A stretch of 64,000 nt of DNA from Flavobacterium sp. (lineage in GTDB: Bacteria > Bacteroidota > Bacteroidia > Flavobacteriales > Flavobacteriaceae). Under the pieces are notes generated by a model that was not told the DNA's origin, searched no databases, and saw nothing but the letters and a program-made list of their open reading frames with translations. The position numbers were made by a program, and so were the translations under genes. Shown in pieces: positions 37,434 to 46,431 of the stretch; the first letter of the stretch is position 1; each line of letters begins with the position of its first letter. The stretch is from the NCBI RefSeq assembly GCF_017744675.1, contig NZ_JAGIAV010000004.1:1057033-1121032 (forward strand), read 5' to 3'.

Positions 37434-38024
37434 TTATTTCAGATCGTTCAAATACTTTTTAAATTCCTGTAAATAAACATCATAAACAGATTTGTCATTT
37501 TGCAATTTTCCAAAATTCCTTATGCCCCAATAGCCCGATAAGATAAAAAATGCGACTTGTTCCCCTACAACATCCTGTCGAATCAAGCCTTCCTCTTTTC
37601 CTTTTTCAACTGCTTTTATAATTGTTTCTTTCCATAAATTAACCAAATCTGCCAGAGCATCACTAAATTTAGTATTCCATGGCGTCATTTCCTGAGTCAG
37701 ATTTCCAACTGGACATCCATATTCTAGTTGCAGAAAAGGATCTTCTAACAATAAATACGAAATCATATTATAAAAATCTTCAATCGGATTTTGAGATTTT
37801 TCAGTTGGTTTTACAAAATGCTCCATCATTGTAGGCTTCAGAATTTCTTCAATAATAGCAACTCCCATTTCATCTTTGGTTTTAAAATGGTAATAAAATG
37901 CTCCTTTAGTTACTTTAGTAGTAGCTATAATTTCGTCAATACTGGTGGTTTGATATCCTTTTGTATAAATCAATTCAAACGCTTTCTGAAGAATTGTAAG
38001 TCGAGTATTGGCTGCTTTTGACAT
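37434..38024 (-). CDS. TetR/AcrR family transcriptional repressor
   Basis: This is a 196-residue protein, usual for the family. The N-terminal helix-turn-helix at about 8-55 is textbook: TRLTILQKAFELIYTKGY, TTSIDEIIATTKVTKGAFYYHFKTKDEM. The C-terminal ligand-binding part includes a GCPVGNLTQEM segment and ends with a helix pair, resembling the TetR_C subgroup that controls small efflux or reductase genes. It lies upstream of, and codirectional with, the two membrane genes. Matching palindromes precede both units, so it probably represses itself and them. The inducer is unknown. Confidence 0.88.
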   Translation of the reverse strand: MSKAANTRLTILQKAFELIYTKGYQTTSIDEIIATTKVTKGAFYYHFKTKDEMGVAIIEEILKPTMMEHFVKPTEKSQNPIEDFYNMISYLLLEDPFLQLEYGCPVGNLTQEMTPWNTKFSDALADLVNLWKETIIKAVEKGKEEGLIRQDVVGEQVAFFILSGYWGIRNFGKLQNDKSVYDVYLQEFKKYLNDLK

Positions 38025-38029
38025 AAAAA

Positions 38030-38043
38030 ATACTAATTAGTAT
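38030..38043. promoter_or_regulatory. TetR operator (perfect palindrome ATACTAATTAGTAT)
   Basis: This 14-bp perfect palindrome sits 5 bp upstream of the tetR-like ATG. It shares the core ATACTAATT-GTAT with the site at 37401-37420. A weak -7-like CAAATAAA/TTTATTTG lies at 38050-38057, so the site would overlap the transcript start. Autoregulation is inferred. Confidence 0.7.
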
Positions 38044-38187
38044 GAAGAACAAATAAAAGAAAATTATTTCAATTAGACATTTTAGCAATTCGACTTCTGA
38101 ACTTTATTCCAATCAAAACTACTTTCGTTTTATTTCAATTGATTTTGTAAATTAGCCAACACTATTTTATAAAATCAATACTTTATC

Positions 38188-39816
38188 ATGGATTTAAACT
38201 TCAATAAAAACGAAGATCACAATAAATTACTCCTTTCAGAATTAAAACAGAAATTTGCCAAAGTTAAATTGGGCGGAGGCGAAAAAAGAATCGAAAAACT
38301 GCATGCCGAAGGCAAAATGACAGCTCGTGAAAGAATTGCTTATTTATTGGATGAAAATTCAAAAAGTATTGAAATCGGCGGTTTTGCTGGCGAAGGAATG
38401 TATCCAGAACACGGCGGCTGTCCTTCAGGTGGTGTTGTGGTTAAAATTGGCTACATCAGAGGCAAGCAATGCATTGTCGTTGCCAATGATGCCACGGTAA
38501 AAGCAGGAGCTTGGTTTCCTATTACTGGAAAGAAAAATCTTCGTGCGCAAGAAATTGCAATGGAAAACCGACTTCCAATTATTTATCTGGTAGACAGCGC
38601 AGGAGTTTATCTGCCAATGCAAGATGAAATTTTTCCAGATAAAGAACATTTCGGACGCATTTTTAGAAACAATGCGCAAATGAGCAGCATGGGAATTACT
38701 CAAATTGCCGCCGTTATGGGAAGTTGCGTTGCTGGTGGCGCTTATCTTCCAATTATGAGCGATGAAGCTTTAATCGTAGATAAAACAGGGAGTATTTTTC
38801 TCGCTGGAAGCTATTTGGTAAAAGCAGCAATTGGAGAAACTATTGATAATGAAACTTTAGGCGGAGCAACAACGCACTGTGAAATTTCGGGCGTTACAGA
38901 CTATAAAGCTAAAGACGATAAAGATGCACTAGATAAAATCAAAAACATTGTAGACAAGATTGGCGATTTTGATAAAGCAGGTTACAGCAGAATCAAAGCT
39001 GAAAAACCAGCTTTGGACCAAAATGAAATTTACGGAATTCTTCCGAAAGCCAGAACTGAACAATACGACATGATGGAAATCATCAAGCGTTTGGTCGATA
39101 ATTCAGAATTTGAGGCTTATAAAGAAGGCTACGGACAATCTCTTATTACGGGTTATGCTAGAATTGATGGCTGGGCTGTTGGGATTGTTGCTAATCAAAG
39201 GAAAGTGGTTAAAACCAAAAAAGGTGAAATGCAGTTTGGTGGTGTAATATATTCTGACAGTGCCGATAAAGCTACACGTTTTATTGCCAACTGCAACCAG
39301 AAAAAAATTCCATTGGTATTTTTACAAGATGTTACGGGTTTTATGGTGGGGTCAAAATCTGAACATGGCGGAATCATTAAAGACGGTGCCAAAATGGTAA
39401 ATGCCGTAAGCAATTCTGTGGTTCCTAAATTTACAGTTATTGTGGGAAATTCATACGGAGCAGGAAATTATGCTATGTGCGGGAAAGCTTATGATCCTCG
39501 ATTAATATTTGCTTGGCCAAGTGCAGAACTTGCTGTAATGGGCGGAACTCAAGCCGCAAAAGTATTAGCCCAAATTGAAGCTTCTTCGCTTAAAGCGAAA
39601 GGAGAAAAAGTTGATGAGGCCAAAGAAACAGAGCTATTCGACAAAATAAAGGCGCGTTACGACGAACAGACTTCTCCTTATTATGCAGCTTCAAGACTTT
39701 GGACAGATGCGATCATCGATCCGCTAGAAACCCGCAATTGGATTTCGATGGGAATCGAAGCGGCGAACCACGCTCCTATTCAAAAACCATTTAATTTAGG
39801 AGTCATTCAGGTATAA
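38188..39816 (+). CDS. Acyl-CoA carboxylase beta subunit (methylcrotonyl-CoA carboxylase type)
   Basis: This 542-residue carboxyltransferase subunit transfers CO2 from biotin to an acyl-CoA. It has two crotonase-like halves: the N-terminal one with KMTARERIAYLLDENS, GGCPSGG and LVDSAGVYLPMQDEIFPD, and the C-terminal one with LVFLQDVTGFMVG, KDGAKMV, VGNSYGAGNYAMCG and WPSAELAVMGGTQA. The FLQxVTGFMVG segment and the glycine/cysteine pattern are closer to the methylcrotonyl-CoA (leucine breakdown) or geranyl-CoA type than to propionyl-CoA carboxylase. The biotin-carboxylase/BCCP partner is not nearby, so it must be encoded elsewhere. It is a single gene. Confidence 0.85.
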   Translation: MDLNFNKNEDHNKLLLSELKQKFAKVKLGGGEKRIEKLHAEGKMTARERIAYLLDENSKSIEIGGFAGEGMYPEHGGCPSGGVVVKIGYIRGKQCIVVANDATVKAGAWFPITGKKNLRAQEIAMENRLPIIYLVDSAGVYLPMQDEIFPDKEHFGRIFRNNAQMSSMGITQIAAVMGSCVAGGAYLPIMSDEALIVDKTGSIFLAGSYLVKAAIGETIDNETLGGATTHCEISGVTDYKAKDDKDALDKIKNIVDKIGDFDKAGYSRIKAEKPALDQNEIYGILPKARTEQYDMMEIIKRLVDNSEFEAYKEGYGQSLITGYARIDGWAVGIVANQRKVVKTKKGEMQFGGVIYSDSADKATRFIANCNQKKIPLVFLQDVTGFMVGSKSEHGGIIKDGAKMVNAVSNSVVPKFTVIVGNSYGAGNYAMCGKAYDPRLIFAWPSAELAVMGGTQAAKVLAQIEASSLKAKGEKVDEAKETELFDKIKARYDEQTSPYYAASRLWTDAIIDPLETRNWISMGIEAANHAPIQKPFNLGVIQV

Positions 39817-39938
39817 CGATTTAAGAATTGGCAGCAAGACGTTAAATAAAAAGTAAAAAACTTATTTTCAAGGCGTTATAAATAAATATCTGATTAAAAA
39901 TTAGTAACTTAGTACATAATTTTTAATCACACAACATC

Positions 39939-40361
39939 ATGGAAAATGTAAAAATTTTGAATAAATGGGCGAATTCGCACACTTATTTACCTGTTGATTT
40001 AGTACGTATTGTTTTGGGTGGATTTTTATTTATGAAAGGTGTCTCGTTTGTCACCAATGTTCAATACCTGCATGATTTGATTTCGCCTATCGATAAGTAT
40101 GGCGGCGGCATGTTTATGCTGCATTACATTGCTCCTGCCCACATGATTGGTGGTATAATGATTATTTTCGGACTGTTAACCAGATGGGCGATCGCTGCTC
40201 AATTGCCAATTTTATTTGGGGCCGTTATTTTTAACTTTATGGGAAAAATGCACTCAGAAAGTCTAGCTTTAGCTTTAATCGTTTTATTGGTCTGCATATT
40301 CTTCCTGTTTTATGGAAGCGGTAAACACTCAGCAGATTACTATTTTAAAATGCAACAATAA
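39939..40361 (+). CDS. DoxX family membrane protein
   Basis: This is a 140-residue protein with four hydrophobic segments. The DoxX pattern is visible: LVRIVLGGFLFMKGVSFV in helix 1, then a loop region, HMIGGIMIIFGLLTRWAIAAQLPILFGAVIF with the typical G..L..G..TR..A. core, and a final helix LALALIVLLVCIFFLFYGSG. DoxX-like proteins are inner-membrane proteins of uncertain function, some linked to quinol oxidation or redox stress. It has its own terminator 7 bp after the stop. There is no functional link to neighbours. Confidence 0.8.
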   Translation: MENVKILNKWANSHTYLPVDLVRIVLGGFLFMKGVSFVTNVQYLHDLISPIDKYGGGMFMLHYIAPAHMIGGIMIIFGLLTRWAIAAQLPILFGAVIFNFMGKMHSESLALALIVLLVCIFFLFYGSGKHSADYYFKMQQ

Positions 40362-40367
40362 CCTCTT

Positions 40368-40397
40368 AAGTCCTCATTTTATTGAGGACTTTTTTTT
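40368..40397 (+). terminator. Intrinsic terminator after the DoxX gene
   Basis: AAGTCCTCA pairs with TGAGGACTT around a 6-base loop, followed by a T8 tract. Confidence 0.88.
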
Positions 40398-40457
40398 GAC
40401 TGTTAATTAATTCTATAAAATTTCTTTAATTGGGTTTTATGACTTAAATTCGCCGAC

Positions 40458-40805
40458 ATGAATTGGATTCGTAAAACCGTTATTTTCATTACGCTTTTGC
40501 TTGCAGGGTTGTTTGCTTATCAAGCAGACCAAACCCCTGTACACGTAATTGAAACGGAAAAATCGGATACCAACTTCTGTAAAGACATTCCTGATTCGTC
40601 TGCGTTTATACAGCCTCAGGGAAGCTATCAATTTGCGGCAAACATCAAAACAAATCCTACCGGAATAATTAAATGTTTTGATACACTTTTACCGCTAATT
40701 CCACAGCATCAAACTGTTACCTCTATCACATCGTATACTAAAATCTTTACGACTCAAAGTAAAAAGGTTTTGGTCATACTCTACGCTTTCCATTTTTTCT
40801 GGTAA
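40458..40805 (+). CDS. Hypothetical small membrane-anchored protein
   Basis: This is a 115-residue protein. One N-terminal hydrophobic segment (residues 7-22, VIFITLLLAGLFAYQA) would act as a signal anchor, placing the rest in the periplasm. Two cysteines (in TNFCKDI and IIKCFDT) could pair. The C-terminus is again hydrophobic and aromatic (VLVILYAFHFFW). I recognise no family. It has a reasonable start after the DoxX terminator and no overlap. A reverse-strand ORF across the same bases is a shadow. The coding call rests on frame length, plausible composition and the signal-like start only. Confidence 0.5.
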   Translation: MNWIRKTVIFITLLLAGLFAYQADQTPVHVIETEKSDTNFCKDIPDSSAFIQPQGSYQFAANIKTNPTGIIKCFDTLLPLIPQHQTVTSITSYTKIFTTQSKKVLVILYAFHFFW

Positions 40806-40909
40806 ATAAGTAATTGATTTCGTTCTGAAGATCTATTCTTCATCAATTTAAACCGTTTTCTAAATGGAAAACTGTTTCGCATATCATTTATTTATTTCAT
40901 TAAAATATC

Positions 40910-41386
40910 ATGGAAACTACAACCACAATAATGGGTATTGTGATTTTAATTATTGTTGCTATCCCAATCTATTTTTCTGCACGTTCATCGGCAGCAAGTA
41001 AATCAAGAATTTTAAACATCAAAAAGCGCTTCAATCCTAATCATCCAGAAGATTTTGATTTGACAGAATCGATCAATAATAAAACGCTGACAATTGATCA
41101 AAAAAACAAAAAGTTCATCGTAATGAACTTCAATCCCAATCAGCAGGAATCAATATATGTCGATTTAAATACAATTGCTTCATGCAAATTAATTCCAACA
41201 ACAGATGCTGGCTCAGACACTATTGTTAAAATTGATTTTGAATTTCAAGAAAAAGAAACCTCTAAGAAAATAATAATTCCATTCTATGATTTTGATGATG
41301 ACCGCATCAAACAGATTAGCGTCTATCAAGATCATCAGTTTGCGAAAAAATGGCTTAAAATCATCCAAGATTCTATATCACGTTAG
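40910..41386 (+). CDS. Hypothetical protein with one N-terminal membrane segment
   Basis: This is a 158-residue protein. Residues about 4-26 are one membrane helix (TTTIMGIVILIIVAIPIYFSARS), followed by a soluble domain of about 130 residues with beta-type pattern (KTLTIDQKNKKFIVMNFN, SIYVDLNTIASCKLI, VKIDFEFQEKETSKKIIIPFYDF). The sequence resembles a small PH-like or lipocalin-like domain in strand spacing, but I cannot name a family. It is likely anchored in the inner membrane with the domain facing the cytoplasm. It is a single gene, and a terminator follows 14 bp after the stop. Confidence 0.65.
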   Translation: METTTTIMGIVILIIVAIPIYFSARSSAASKSRILNIKKRFNPNHPEDFDLTESINNKTLTIDQKNKKFIVMNFNPNQQESIYVDLNTIASCKLIPTTDAGSDTIVKIDFEFQEKETSKKIIIPFYDFDDDRIKQISVYQDHQFAKKWLKIIQDSISR

Positions 41387-41400
41387 TTATTTAATTCACT

Positions 41401-41432
41401 AAAGAGGCTCAAAATTGAGCCTCTTTTTTTTG
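41401..41432 (+). terminator. Intrinsic terminator before hemN
   Basis: AAAGAGGCTCA pairs with TGAGCCTCTTT, followed by a T8 run. It separates the upstream membrane-protein gene from the hemN promoter. Confidence 0.88.
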
Positions 41433-41440
41433 TAGGGCAC

Positions 41441-41484
41441 ATGATATTTGTCATTTTCTGTCTTAAGATGAAGCTTTAATTTTG
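41441..41484 (+). promoter_or_regulatory. hemN promoter with FNR-like box
   Basis: The box ATGATATTTGTCAT (41441-41454) has the FNR layout TGAT-N4-RTCA. The -7 element TAATTTTG lies at 41477-41484. Their centres are 33 bp apart, so the box would be near -42 relative to the expected start, the class II activator position. Identical spacing occurs at the ccoS and ccoI promoters. Confidence 0.75.
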
Positions 41485-41505
41485 ATGTAAACTAAATCCG
41501 TCGTT

Positions 41506-42870
41506 ATGAAAATTTCTTTGACTCAAAAATACAATGTCCCAGGTCCAAGATATACCAGTTATCCGACAGTTCCATATTGGAATGAAGCTGACTTTACAGC
41601 AGAAAAATGGATTACTACTTTAAGAAAATCATTCTCTGAAAGCAATTCAAAAAACGGAATCAGTTTATATATCCATCTCCCTTTTTGCGAAAGCATGTGC
41701 ACTTTCTGCGGATGCAACAAACGCATTACCAAAAATCATTCGGTCGAAGAAAAATATATTCGAGCAGTTCTGAAAGAATGGGCCATGTATTGTGATTTAT
41801 TGCCAGAAAAACCAATAATTAAAGAAATACATTTAGGCGGAGGAACTCCAACATTCTTTTCTAAAGAAAACTTGGAAAACCTTATAAACGGAATTTTTGA
41901 TCATGCTGTAAAAGCAGAAAATCACGAATTTAGTTTTGAAGGACATCCAAACAACACTACCTATGAACAGCTTAAAAAATTATACGATTTAGGCTTTCGC
42001 CGAGTGAGTTTTGGGGTTCAAGATTACTCCGCTACAGTTCAAAAAGCGATTAATAGAATTCAGCCATTTCATAATGTTGCTAAAGTAACTTTTTGGGCAA
42101 AAGAAATTGGCTATACTTCCATTGGGCACGATATTATTTTTGGTCTTCCTTTTCAAACCATCGAAGATGTAGTTGACACGGTTGAAAAAACCAATTCTTT
42201 AAAACCAGACAGATTAGCATTTTACAGCTATGCACACGTGCCTTGGATCAAAGGAAATGGACAGCGCGGTTTTAATGAAGAGAACCTTCCAAAAGATGCT
42301 GAAAAAAGAAAACTATACGAAATAGGCAAAAAGCTCCTTATTCAAAACGGTTATCATGAAATTGGTATGGATCATTTTGCCTTAACTGATGACAGTTTAT
42401 ACAAAGCAGCTCATAACGGAAAACTGCATAGAAACTTCATGGGTTATAGCGCTTCTAAAACAGAAGTTATGATTGGTCTTGGCGTTTCTTCTATAAGTGA
42501 CAGCTGGTACAGTTTTGCACAAAATAGCAAAAGCCTTGACGAATATTATGAAATACTAGAATCTGCCCAGCTTCCTGTTGTAAAAGGCCATATTTTAAGC
42601 AATGAAGATCTAATCATTAGAAAACACATTCTGAATTTAACCTGCGAACTGGAAACTTCTTGGACTGCAGAATCTCTTAATTTTGCTGAACTTCCTGAAG
42701 TTTTAATCGCATTAAAAGAAATTGAAAACGATCAATTAATTGTTATAGAAAACAATAGAATAAAAATTACGGAAGAAGGAAGACCTTTTGTTCGTAACAT
42801 CTGCATGGCTTTTGATTTGCATCTAAAAAGAAAGTCACCGGAAACAAATCTGTTCTCGATGACTGTATAG
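41506..42870 (+). CDS. hemN: Oxygen-independent coproporphyrinogen III oxidase
   Basis: This 454-residue radical-SAM enzyme oxidatively decarboxylates coproporphyrinogen III to protoporphyrinogen IX without O2, the anaerobic step of haem synthesis. The N-terminus YNVPGPRYTSYPTVPYW is typical of HemN. The 4Fe-4S ligands are in CESMCTFCGC (C-x3-C-x2-C plus one). GGGTPTF, FEGHPNNT, FGVQD and HDIIFGLPFQT follow, and the C-terminal HemN domain contains GMDHFAL and FMGYSASKT. Length is normal. The upstream FNR-like box fits induction at low oxygen. It is convergent with the cco accessory genes, whose oxidase needs haem. Confidence 0.93.
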   Translation: MKISLTQKYNVPGPRYTSYPTVPYWNEADFTAEKWITTLRKSFSESNSKNGISLYIHLPFCESMCTFCGCNKRITKNHSVEEKYIRAVLKEWAMYCDLLPEKPIIKEIHLGGGTPTFFSKENLENLINGIFDHAVKAENHEFSFEGHPNNTTYEQLKKLYDLGFRRVSFGVQDYSATVQKAINRIQPFHNVAKVTFWAKEIGYTSIGHDIIFGLPFQTIEDVVDTVEKTNSLKPDRLAFYSYAHVPWIKGNGQRGFNEENLPKDAEKRKLYEIGKKLLIQNGYHEIGMDHFALTDDSLYKAAHNGKLHRNFMGYSASKTEVMIGLGVSSISDSWYSFAQNSKSLDEYYEILESAQLPVVKGHILSNEDLIIRKHILNLTCELETSWTAESLNFAELPEVLIALKEIENDQLIVIENNRIKITEEGRPFVRNICMAFDLHLKRKSPETNLFSMTV

Positions 42871-42890
42871 AATCTTTTAAATATATTTTC

Positions 42891-43592
42891 TTAGTGGCAG
42901 TTTGGAGTCTGCTGCACAAACAAGCTCATGTTTGAAGGAGAAATATAAGGAATTCCTAATCCCAATCCTCTAAGGATAAATAAAATTCCAATTATAACCG
43001 CTACATACGGAATTGCTTTTTGAATTTTATTTCGAAATGGCAACCTCAACAAAGTATTGACATAAACCACAACGGTCATTAACGGAATTGTTCCGATTCC
43101 GAATAAAAGCATGTAAAGAATACCATAACTAGCACTCTGCATTGCAATTGCTCCAAATAGGGCAACATACACCATTCCGCAAGGCAAAAAACCATTTAAA
43201 AGGCCAATTGTAAAAAGAGATTTATAGCTTTTATTCTTAAACTGGCTTCCAAGGTTGGTTTTAATTTTTGAAATAATTCTATAAACAGGTTTAGAAAAAT
43301 TGTATTGGGCAAATTTCTTTTCGGGAATTAAAACCACAATAATCATGATTACACCAATAATAATTGACATTTTCTGCTGTAATCCTGCCAAGAAAAAACC
43401 TCTTCCTAACAATCCGAAAATCAGTCCGATTGTAGCGTAAGCTGTTAATCGGCCGAAATGATAGGTAATAATCTGTGTTGCCTTTTTGGCTTCGTTTTGC
43501 CTGTCTACGGGAAGCATCATGGCAATTGGCCCACACATTCCAACACAGTGCAGACTACTGATTAAACCTAAAAAGAAAGCAGAGAATAACAT
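42891..43592 (-). CDS. SafE/TauE-type (CcoJ-position) membrane protein of the cco operon
   Basis: This is a 233-residue protein with about six membrane segments. The sequence begins FLGLISSLHCVGMCGPIAMMLP, the conserved GxxxxxHCxxMCGP motif of the sulfite exporter TauE/SafE/DsbD-like family members found at the end of cbb3 oxidase gene sets. It continues HFGRLTAYATIGLIFGLLG and a second half with LNGFLPCGMVYVALFGA, whose cysteine matches the metal/thiol site. In the cbb3 context the family is thought to help copper or thiol handling during oxidase maturation. It is the last gene of the operon, 7 bp after ccoH, convergent with hemN. Confidence 0.8.
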   Translation of the reverse strand: MLFSAFFLGLISSLHCVGMCGPIAMMLPVDRQNEAKKATQIITYHFGRLTAYATIGLIFGLLGRGFFLAGLQQKMSIIIGVIMIIVVLIPEKKFAQYNFSKPVYRIISKIKTNLGSQFKNKSYKSLFTIGLLNGFLPCGMVYVALFGAIAMQSASYGILYMLLFGIGTIPLMTVVVYVNTLLRLPFRNKIQKAIPYVAVIIGILFILRGLGLGIPYISPSNMSLFVQQTPNCH

Positions 43593-43599
43593 CGTGTTT

Positions 43600-44049
43600 T
43601 TAGTTTACGTAAATAACTTCTTTAGTGAGGTATTTTTTGCCTTCATATTGCCATTCCATATTCACATCCCAACGTCCTTTTAATAATTTTTTCTGCGGAA
43701 TAATGATTTCTGAATTGGTTAAAGCGATTTGAGTATTAAAATCAAATTTTTTGTTTGAAGGTCTGTACAATTGAATATTTCCTTTCACTTTGTCACTTTC
43801 AAATCCTGCCGGAAAAATCACCGCCACGCCTTCTGGAGTATATTTAATTGATGGTTTATGCTGCAAATCGTGTGCGTTTTGAATTCTCGCCATTTCTTCC
43901 TGAAAGTGCGTGTCGTGTTTGTAATATTCTTCTACAACCAAATCATTATCGTATTTAGAATTTGATTGCACTTCAAAAACAAAATATAAAATAAATGTCA
44001 TAAACAATGCGAATGCAATGACTATTCCAGTTCCCCAATTAATTTTCAT
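43600..44049 (-). CDS. ccoH: FixH/CcoH family cbb3 oxidase assembly protein
   Basis: This 149-residue protein has an N-terminal membrane anchor (WGTGIVIAFALFMTFILYFVF) and a periplasmic domain with the FixH features YYKHDTHFQEEMARIQNA, then beta strands (IKYTPEGVAVIFP, GNIQLYRPSNKKFD) and the closing GRWDVNMEWQYEGKKYLTKEVIYV. CcoH is an assembly factor found with CcoNOP and may bind the CcoP subunit. It lies between ccoG (12 bp upstream) and the SafE-like gene (7 bp downstream), all on the - strand. Length and position fit the family. Confidence 0.85.
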   Translation of the reverse strand: MKINWGTGIVIAFALFMTFILYFVFEVQSNSKYDNDLVVEEYYKHDTHFQEEMARIQNAHDLQHKPSIKYTPEGVAVIFPAGFESDKVKGNIQLYRPSNKKFDFNTQIALTNSEIIIPQKKLLKGRWDVNMEWQYEGKKYLTKEVIYVN

Positions 44050-44061
44050 GATAATTCTATT

Positions 44062-45480
44062 TTAATTAAAACTTCGTGGTCCTAAGAAATTTGTAGTTGT
44101 TGTTTCTAAAAGTTGAGAACCATTGTAAACTCCTATTTTTACTTTTGTTTTATCACTTTCCAATAAAACCTCATCAATCTCGATAAACAAGGTTCCCTGA
44201 GAAATTCCTTCTTTAGCAATTTTAAAATGTCTCTTTCCAACGTTTTTAATTTCTCCTTTCTGATCAATCAATTCGAAATGTATATCGTTATAATCTTTCA
44301 TGGTTTTGTTTACAATTTTATACGTATAAACATTACTGATTTTTTCTCCATTATGCTGGAACAACTGACCAGGCAGACGTAAAACAACAGCCTGAACATC
44401 AGTTCTTAAAAATAGCATTCCCACAAAAATACTCAATAAAATAAAGAGAACTGCTGTATAACCTTTCATTCTAGCTGTAAACTTGAAAGGCTCTTTTTTT
44501 GCAATTTCATCTTCAGAAGCATAACGGATCAGTCCTTTTGGCAATCCTACCGATTCCATAATATGATCGCATTCGTCAATACAAGCAGTACAGTTTGTAC
44601 ATTCCAGTTGCGTTCCGTTTCGAATATCGATTCCCATAGGGCAAACGTGAACGCATTGAAGACAATCGATACAATCTCCTTTTCCCGTTAATGCTCTATC
44701 TTCTTTTTTATTGAATTTTGCTCGACCTTCTTCTTTTTCACCACGAACAAAATCGTACGCTACGTTAATCGATTTATTATCTAAAAGAACACCTTGCAAT
44801 CTTCCGTACGGACAAGCAATAATGCAAACCTGCTCGCGAAACCATACAAAAACAAAATAGAAAACACCTGTAAAGATAAGTAGTGCGATAAAATTACTAG
44901 CCTGTGCAATTGGACCTTGCTCAATCATCAAAAACAAAGCGTCGCTTCCCACCAAATAAGCCAAAAAGACATTGGCAATAAGAAAAGAGATTAAAAAGAA
45001 AATTGTCCATTTTAAGACTCGTTTTCTAATTTTCTCCGCATTCCATTCTTGTTTTGCTAAACGACTCTGAGAACCGCGGTCTCCATCAATCGCATATTCG
45101 ATACGGCGGAAAACCATTTCGAGGAAAATAGTCTGCGGACAGATCCAGCCACAAAAAATTCTTCCGAAAACAACCGTAAATAAAATGACAAATACAACGC
45201 CGACAAGCATTGAAATTACGAAGAGATAAAAATCCTGAGGCCAAAAAGGGAATCCAAAGATATTAAAACGACGTTCCATAATATTGAACATCATAAATTG
45301 GTTCCCATTTACTTTAATAAACGGATTTATAAATAAAATTGCTAGCAAAACATAGCTAACAATTTTCCTATAATCATAAAATTTACCAGACGGTTTTTTA
45401 GGAAATATAAATTTTCGTTTACCACCTTCATCTATTGTTCCAATGGTATTTCTAAAAGCTTCGTCTGGTAAATTTGACAT
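44062..45480 (-). CDS. ccoG: Cytochrome c oxidase accessory protein CcoG
   Basis: This 472-residue membrane iron-sulfur protein is needed for cbb3 oxidase maturation (copper reduction/delivery in studied homologues). It has an N-terminal soluble segment, membrane helices around residues 37-55, 85-110, 160-180 and 190-212, and the CGWICPQTIFLEMVFRRIEY motif. A ferredoxin-like pair of 4Fe-4S sites is clear: CIDCLQCVHVCPMGID and CTNCTACIDECDHIM. The C-terminal part is one more helix and an Ig-like periplasmic domain ending FLGPRSFN. It is the fifth gene of the ccoS-NO-Q-P-G-H set, 10 bp after ccoP. Confidence 0.92.
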   Translation of the reverse strand: MSNLPDEAFRNTIGTIDEGGKRKFIFPKKPSGKFYDYRKIVSYVLLAILFINPFIKVNGNQFMMFNIMERRFNIFGFPFWPQDFYLFVISMLVGVVFVILFTVVFGRIFCGWICPQTIFLEMVFRRIEYAIDGDRGSQSRLAKQEWNAEKIRKRVLKWTIFFLISFLIANVFLAYLVGSDALFLMIEQGPIAQASNFIALLIFTGVFYFVFVWFREQVCIIACPYGRLQGVLLDNKSINVAYDFVRGEKEEGRAKFNKKEDRALTGKGDCIDCLQCVHVCPMGIDIRNGTQLECTNCTACIDECDHIMESVGLPKGLIRYASEDEIAKKEPFKFTARMKGYTAVLFILLSIFVGMLFLRTDVQAVVLRLPGQLFQHNGEKISNVYTYKIVNKTMKDYNDIHFELIDQKGEIKNVGKRHFKIAKEGISQGTLFIEIDEVLLESDKTKVKIGVYNGSQLLETTTTNFLGPRSFN

Positions 45481-45490
45481 GATATTCTAA

Positions 45491-46429
45491 TTATTTTTTA
45501 ACTTCTGTGGTATCTTTTGTGGTTGCTGCGGCAGCATCGGTTTTAGGAGCACTATCGTCTACCCAAACTTCTCCTTCTGGCTCTTTTGGATCTTTAGGGT
45601 TACTTCCTTGTAAAGACAGAATATAACTTGCCACTTTTTGTATTTCTTTTGGTTTAAGGGTTCCTTTCCAGGCAATCATCCCCTTACCGTCTCGGCCTCC
45701 ATTTGTAATGGTGTGGAACAGGTTTTTAATTCCTCCTCCTAAAATCCATCTATCATCTGTAAGGTTTGGCCCGATCTGACCTCCCGCATCTGCTCGGTGA
45801 CAAGCCGCACAGTTTGTTGTAAAGATTTCTTTTCCTGCGGCTAAACTTGCTTCATCTGTAAGCAATACAACTGTTTTTTCATCCATTAAATCTGGAGCAG
45901 TTTTCATGTATTCTTCTACATCAATTTTTGCCTGAGCCATTTCTTTCTTCAACTCCATTTCTTGATCATCAGCACCTAAAACATCATATCGAACAACATA
46001 GATTACTCCGAAAATGATACAGATATAGAATAAATACACCCACCATGGCGGTAAGTTATTATCCAATTCTTTAATTCCGTCATAATCATGATCCATCAAC
46101 AAATCGCCTTCTTTTTCAATTGGCTCTGTTTTGGTCAATTTATGCATTAGGTTTTTAAACCAAGCGCTTTCTTTTAGACTTAAACTTTCTTCAAGTTCTT
46201 TTTGAGCTTTTTCTTCTGGTGTCAATAACTGATACATTACTCGATTTACAGCACTAAGCGTAATCTCGATGGCAACCAGAATAAATAGAAAGACAAATAA
46301 AAAGAGCGAAACCATAGGGAATTTTACAAAAGCTGGCTTATGGCCTGAGTCTATAAAATATTCCATCAAAGCAAATACGATGAAGAAAATCAATGGTACT
46401 CTAACATATGCTGGGAAAAACTTTTTCAT
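45491..46429 (-). CDS. ccoP: cbb3-type cytochrome c oxidase subunit III (CcoP), single haem
   Basis: This 312-residue subunit has membrane segments near 10-25, 38-58 and 130-150 (PPWWVYLFYICIIFGVIYVV). There is one cytochrome c domain with haem motif CAACH (C207-H211) and a downstream methionine ligand region (GMIAWKGTL). Proteobacterial CcoP has two haem c sites; only one is seen here, as is usual in Bacteroidota. It passes electrons to CcoO/CcoN. The C-terminus is a Pro/Ala/Thr-rich tail. Start at 46429, 3 bp after ccoQ, and 10 bp to ccoG. Confidence 0.9.
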   Translation of the reverse strand: MKKFFPAYVRVPLIFFIVFALMEYFIDSGHKPAFVKFPMVSLFLFVFLFILVAIEITLSAVNRVMYQLLTPEEKAQKELEESLSLKESAWFKNLMHKLTKTEPIEKEGDLLMDHDYDGIKELDNNLPPWWVYLFYICIIFGVIYVVRYDVLGADDQEMELKKEMAQAKIDVEEYMKTAPDLMDEKTVVLLTDEASLAAGKEIFTTNCAACHRADAGGQIGPNLTDDRWILGGGIKNLFHTITNGGRDGKGMIAWKGTLKPKEIQKVASYILSLQGSNPKDPKEPEGEVWVDDSAPKTDAAAATTKDTTEVKK

Positions 46430-46431
46430 TT

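Noticed and set aside
38050..38057. TTTATTTG as a confident tetR promoter
   Set aside because: The second base does not fit TAnnTTTG; it is noted only as weak support in the operator entry.
40437..40631. 64-residue - strand ORF opposite the small membrane protein
   Set aside because: It overlaps the better-supported + strand gene, which has a signal-anchor start.
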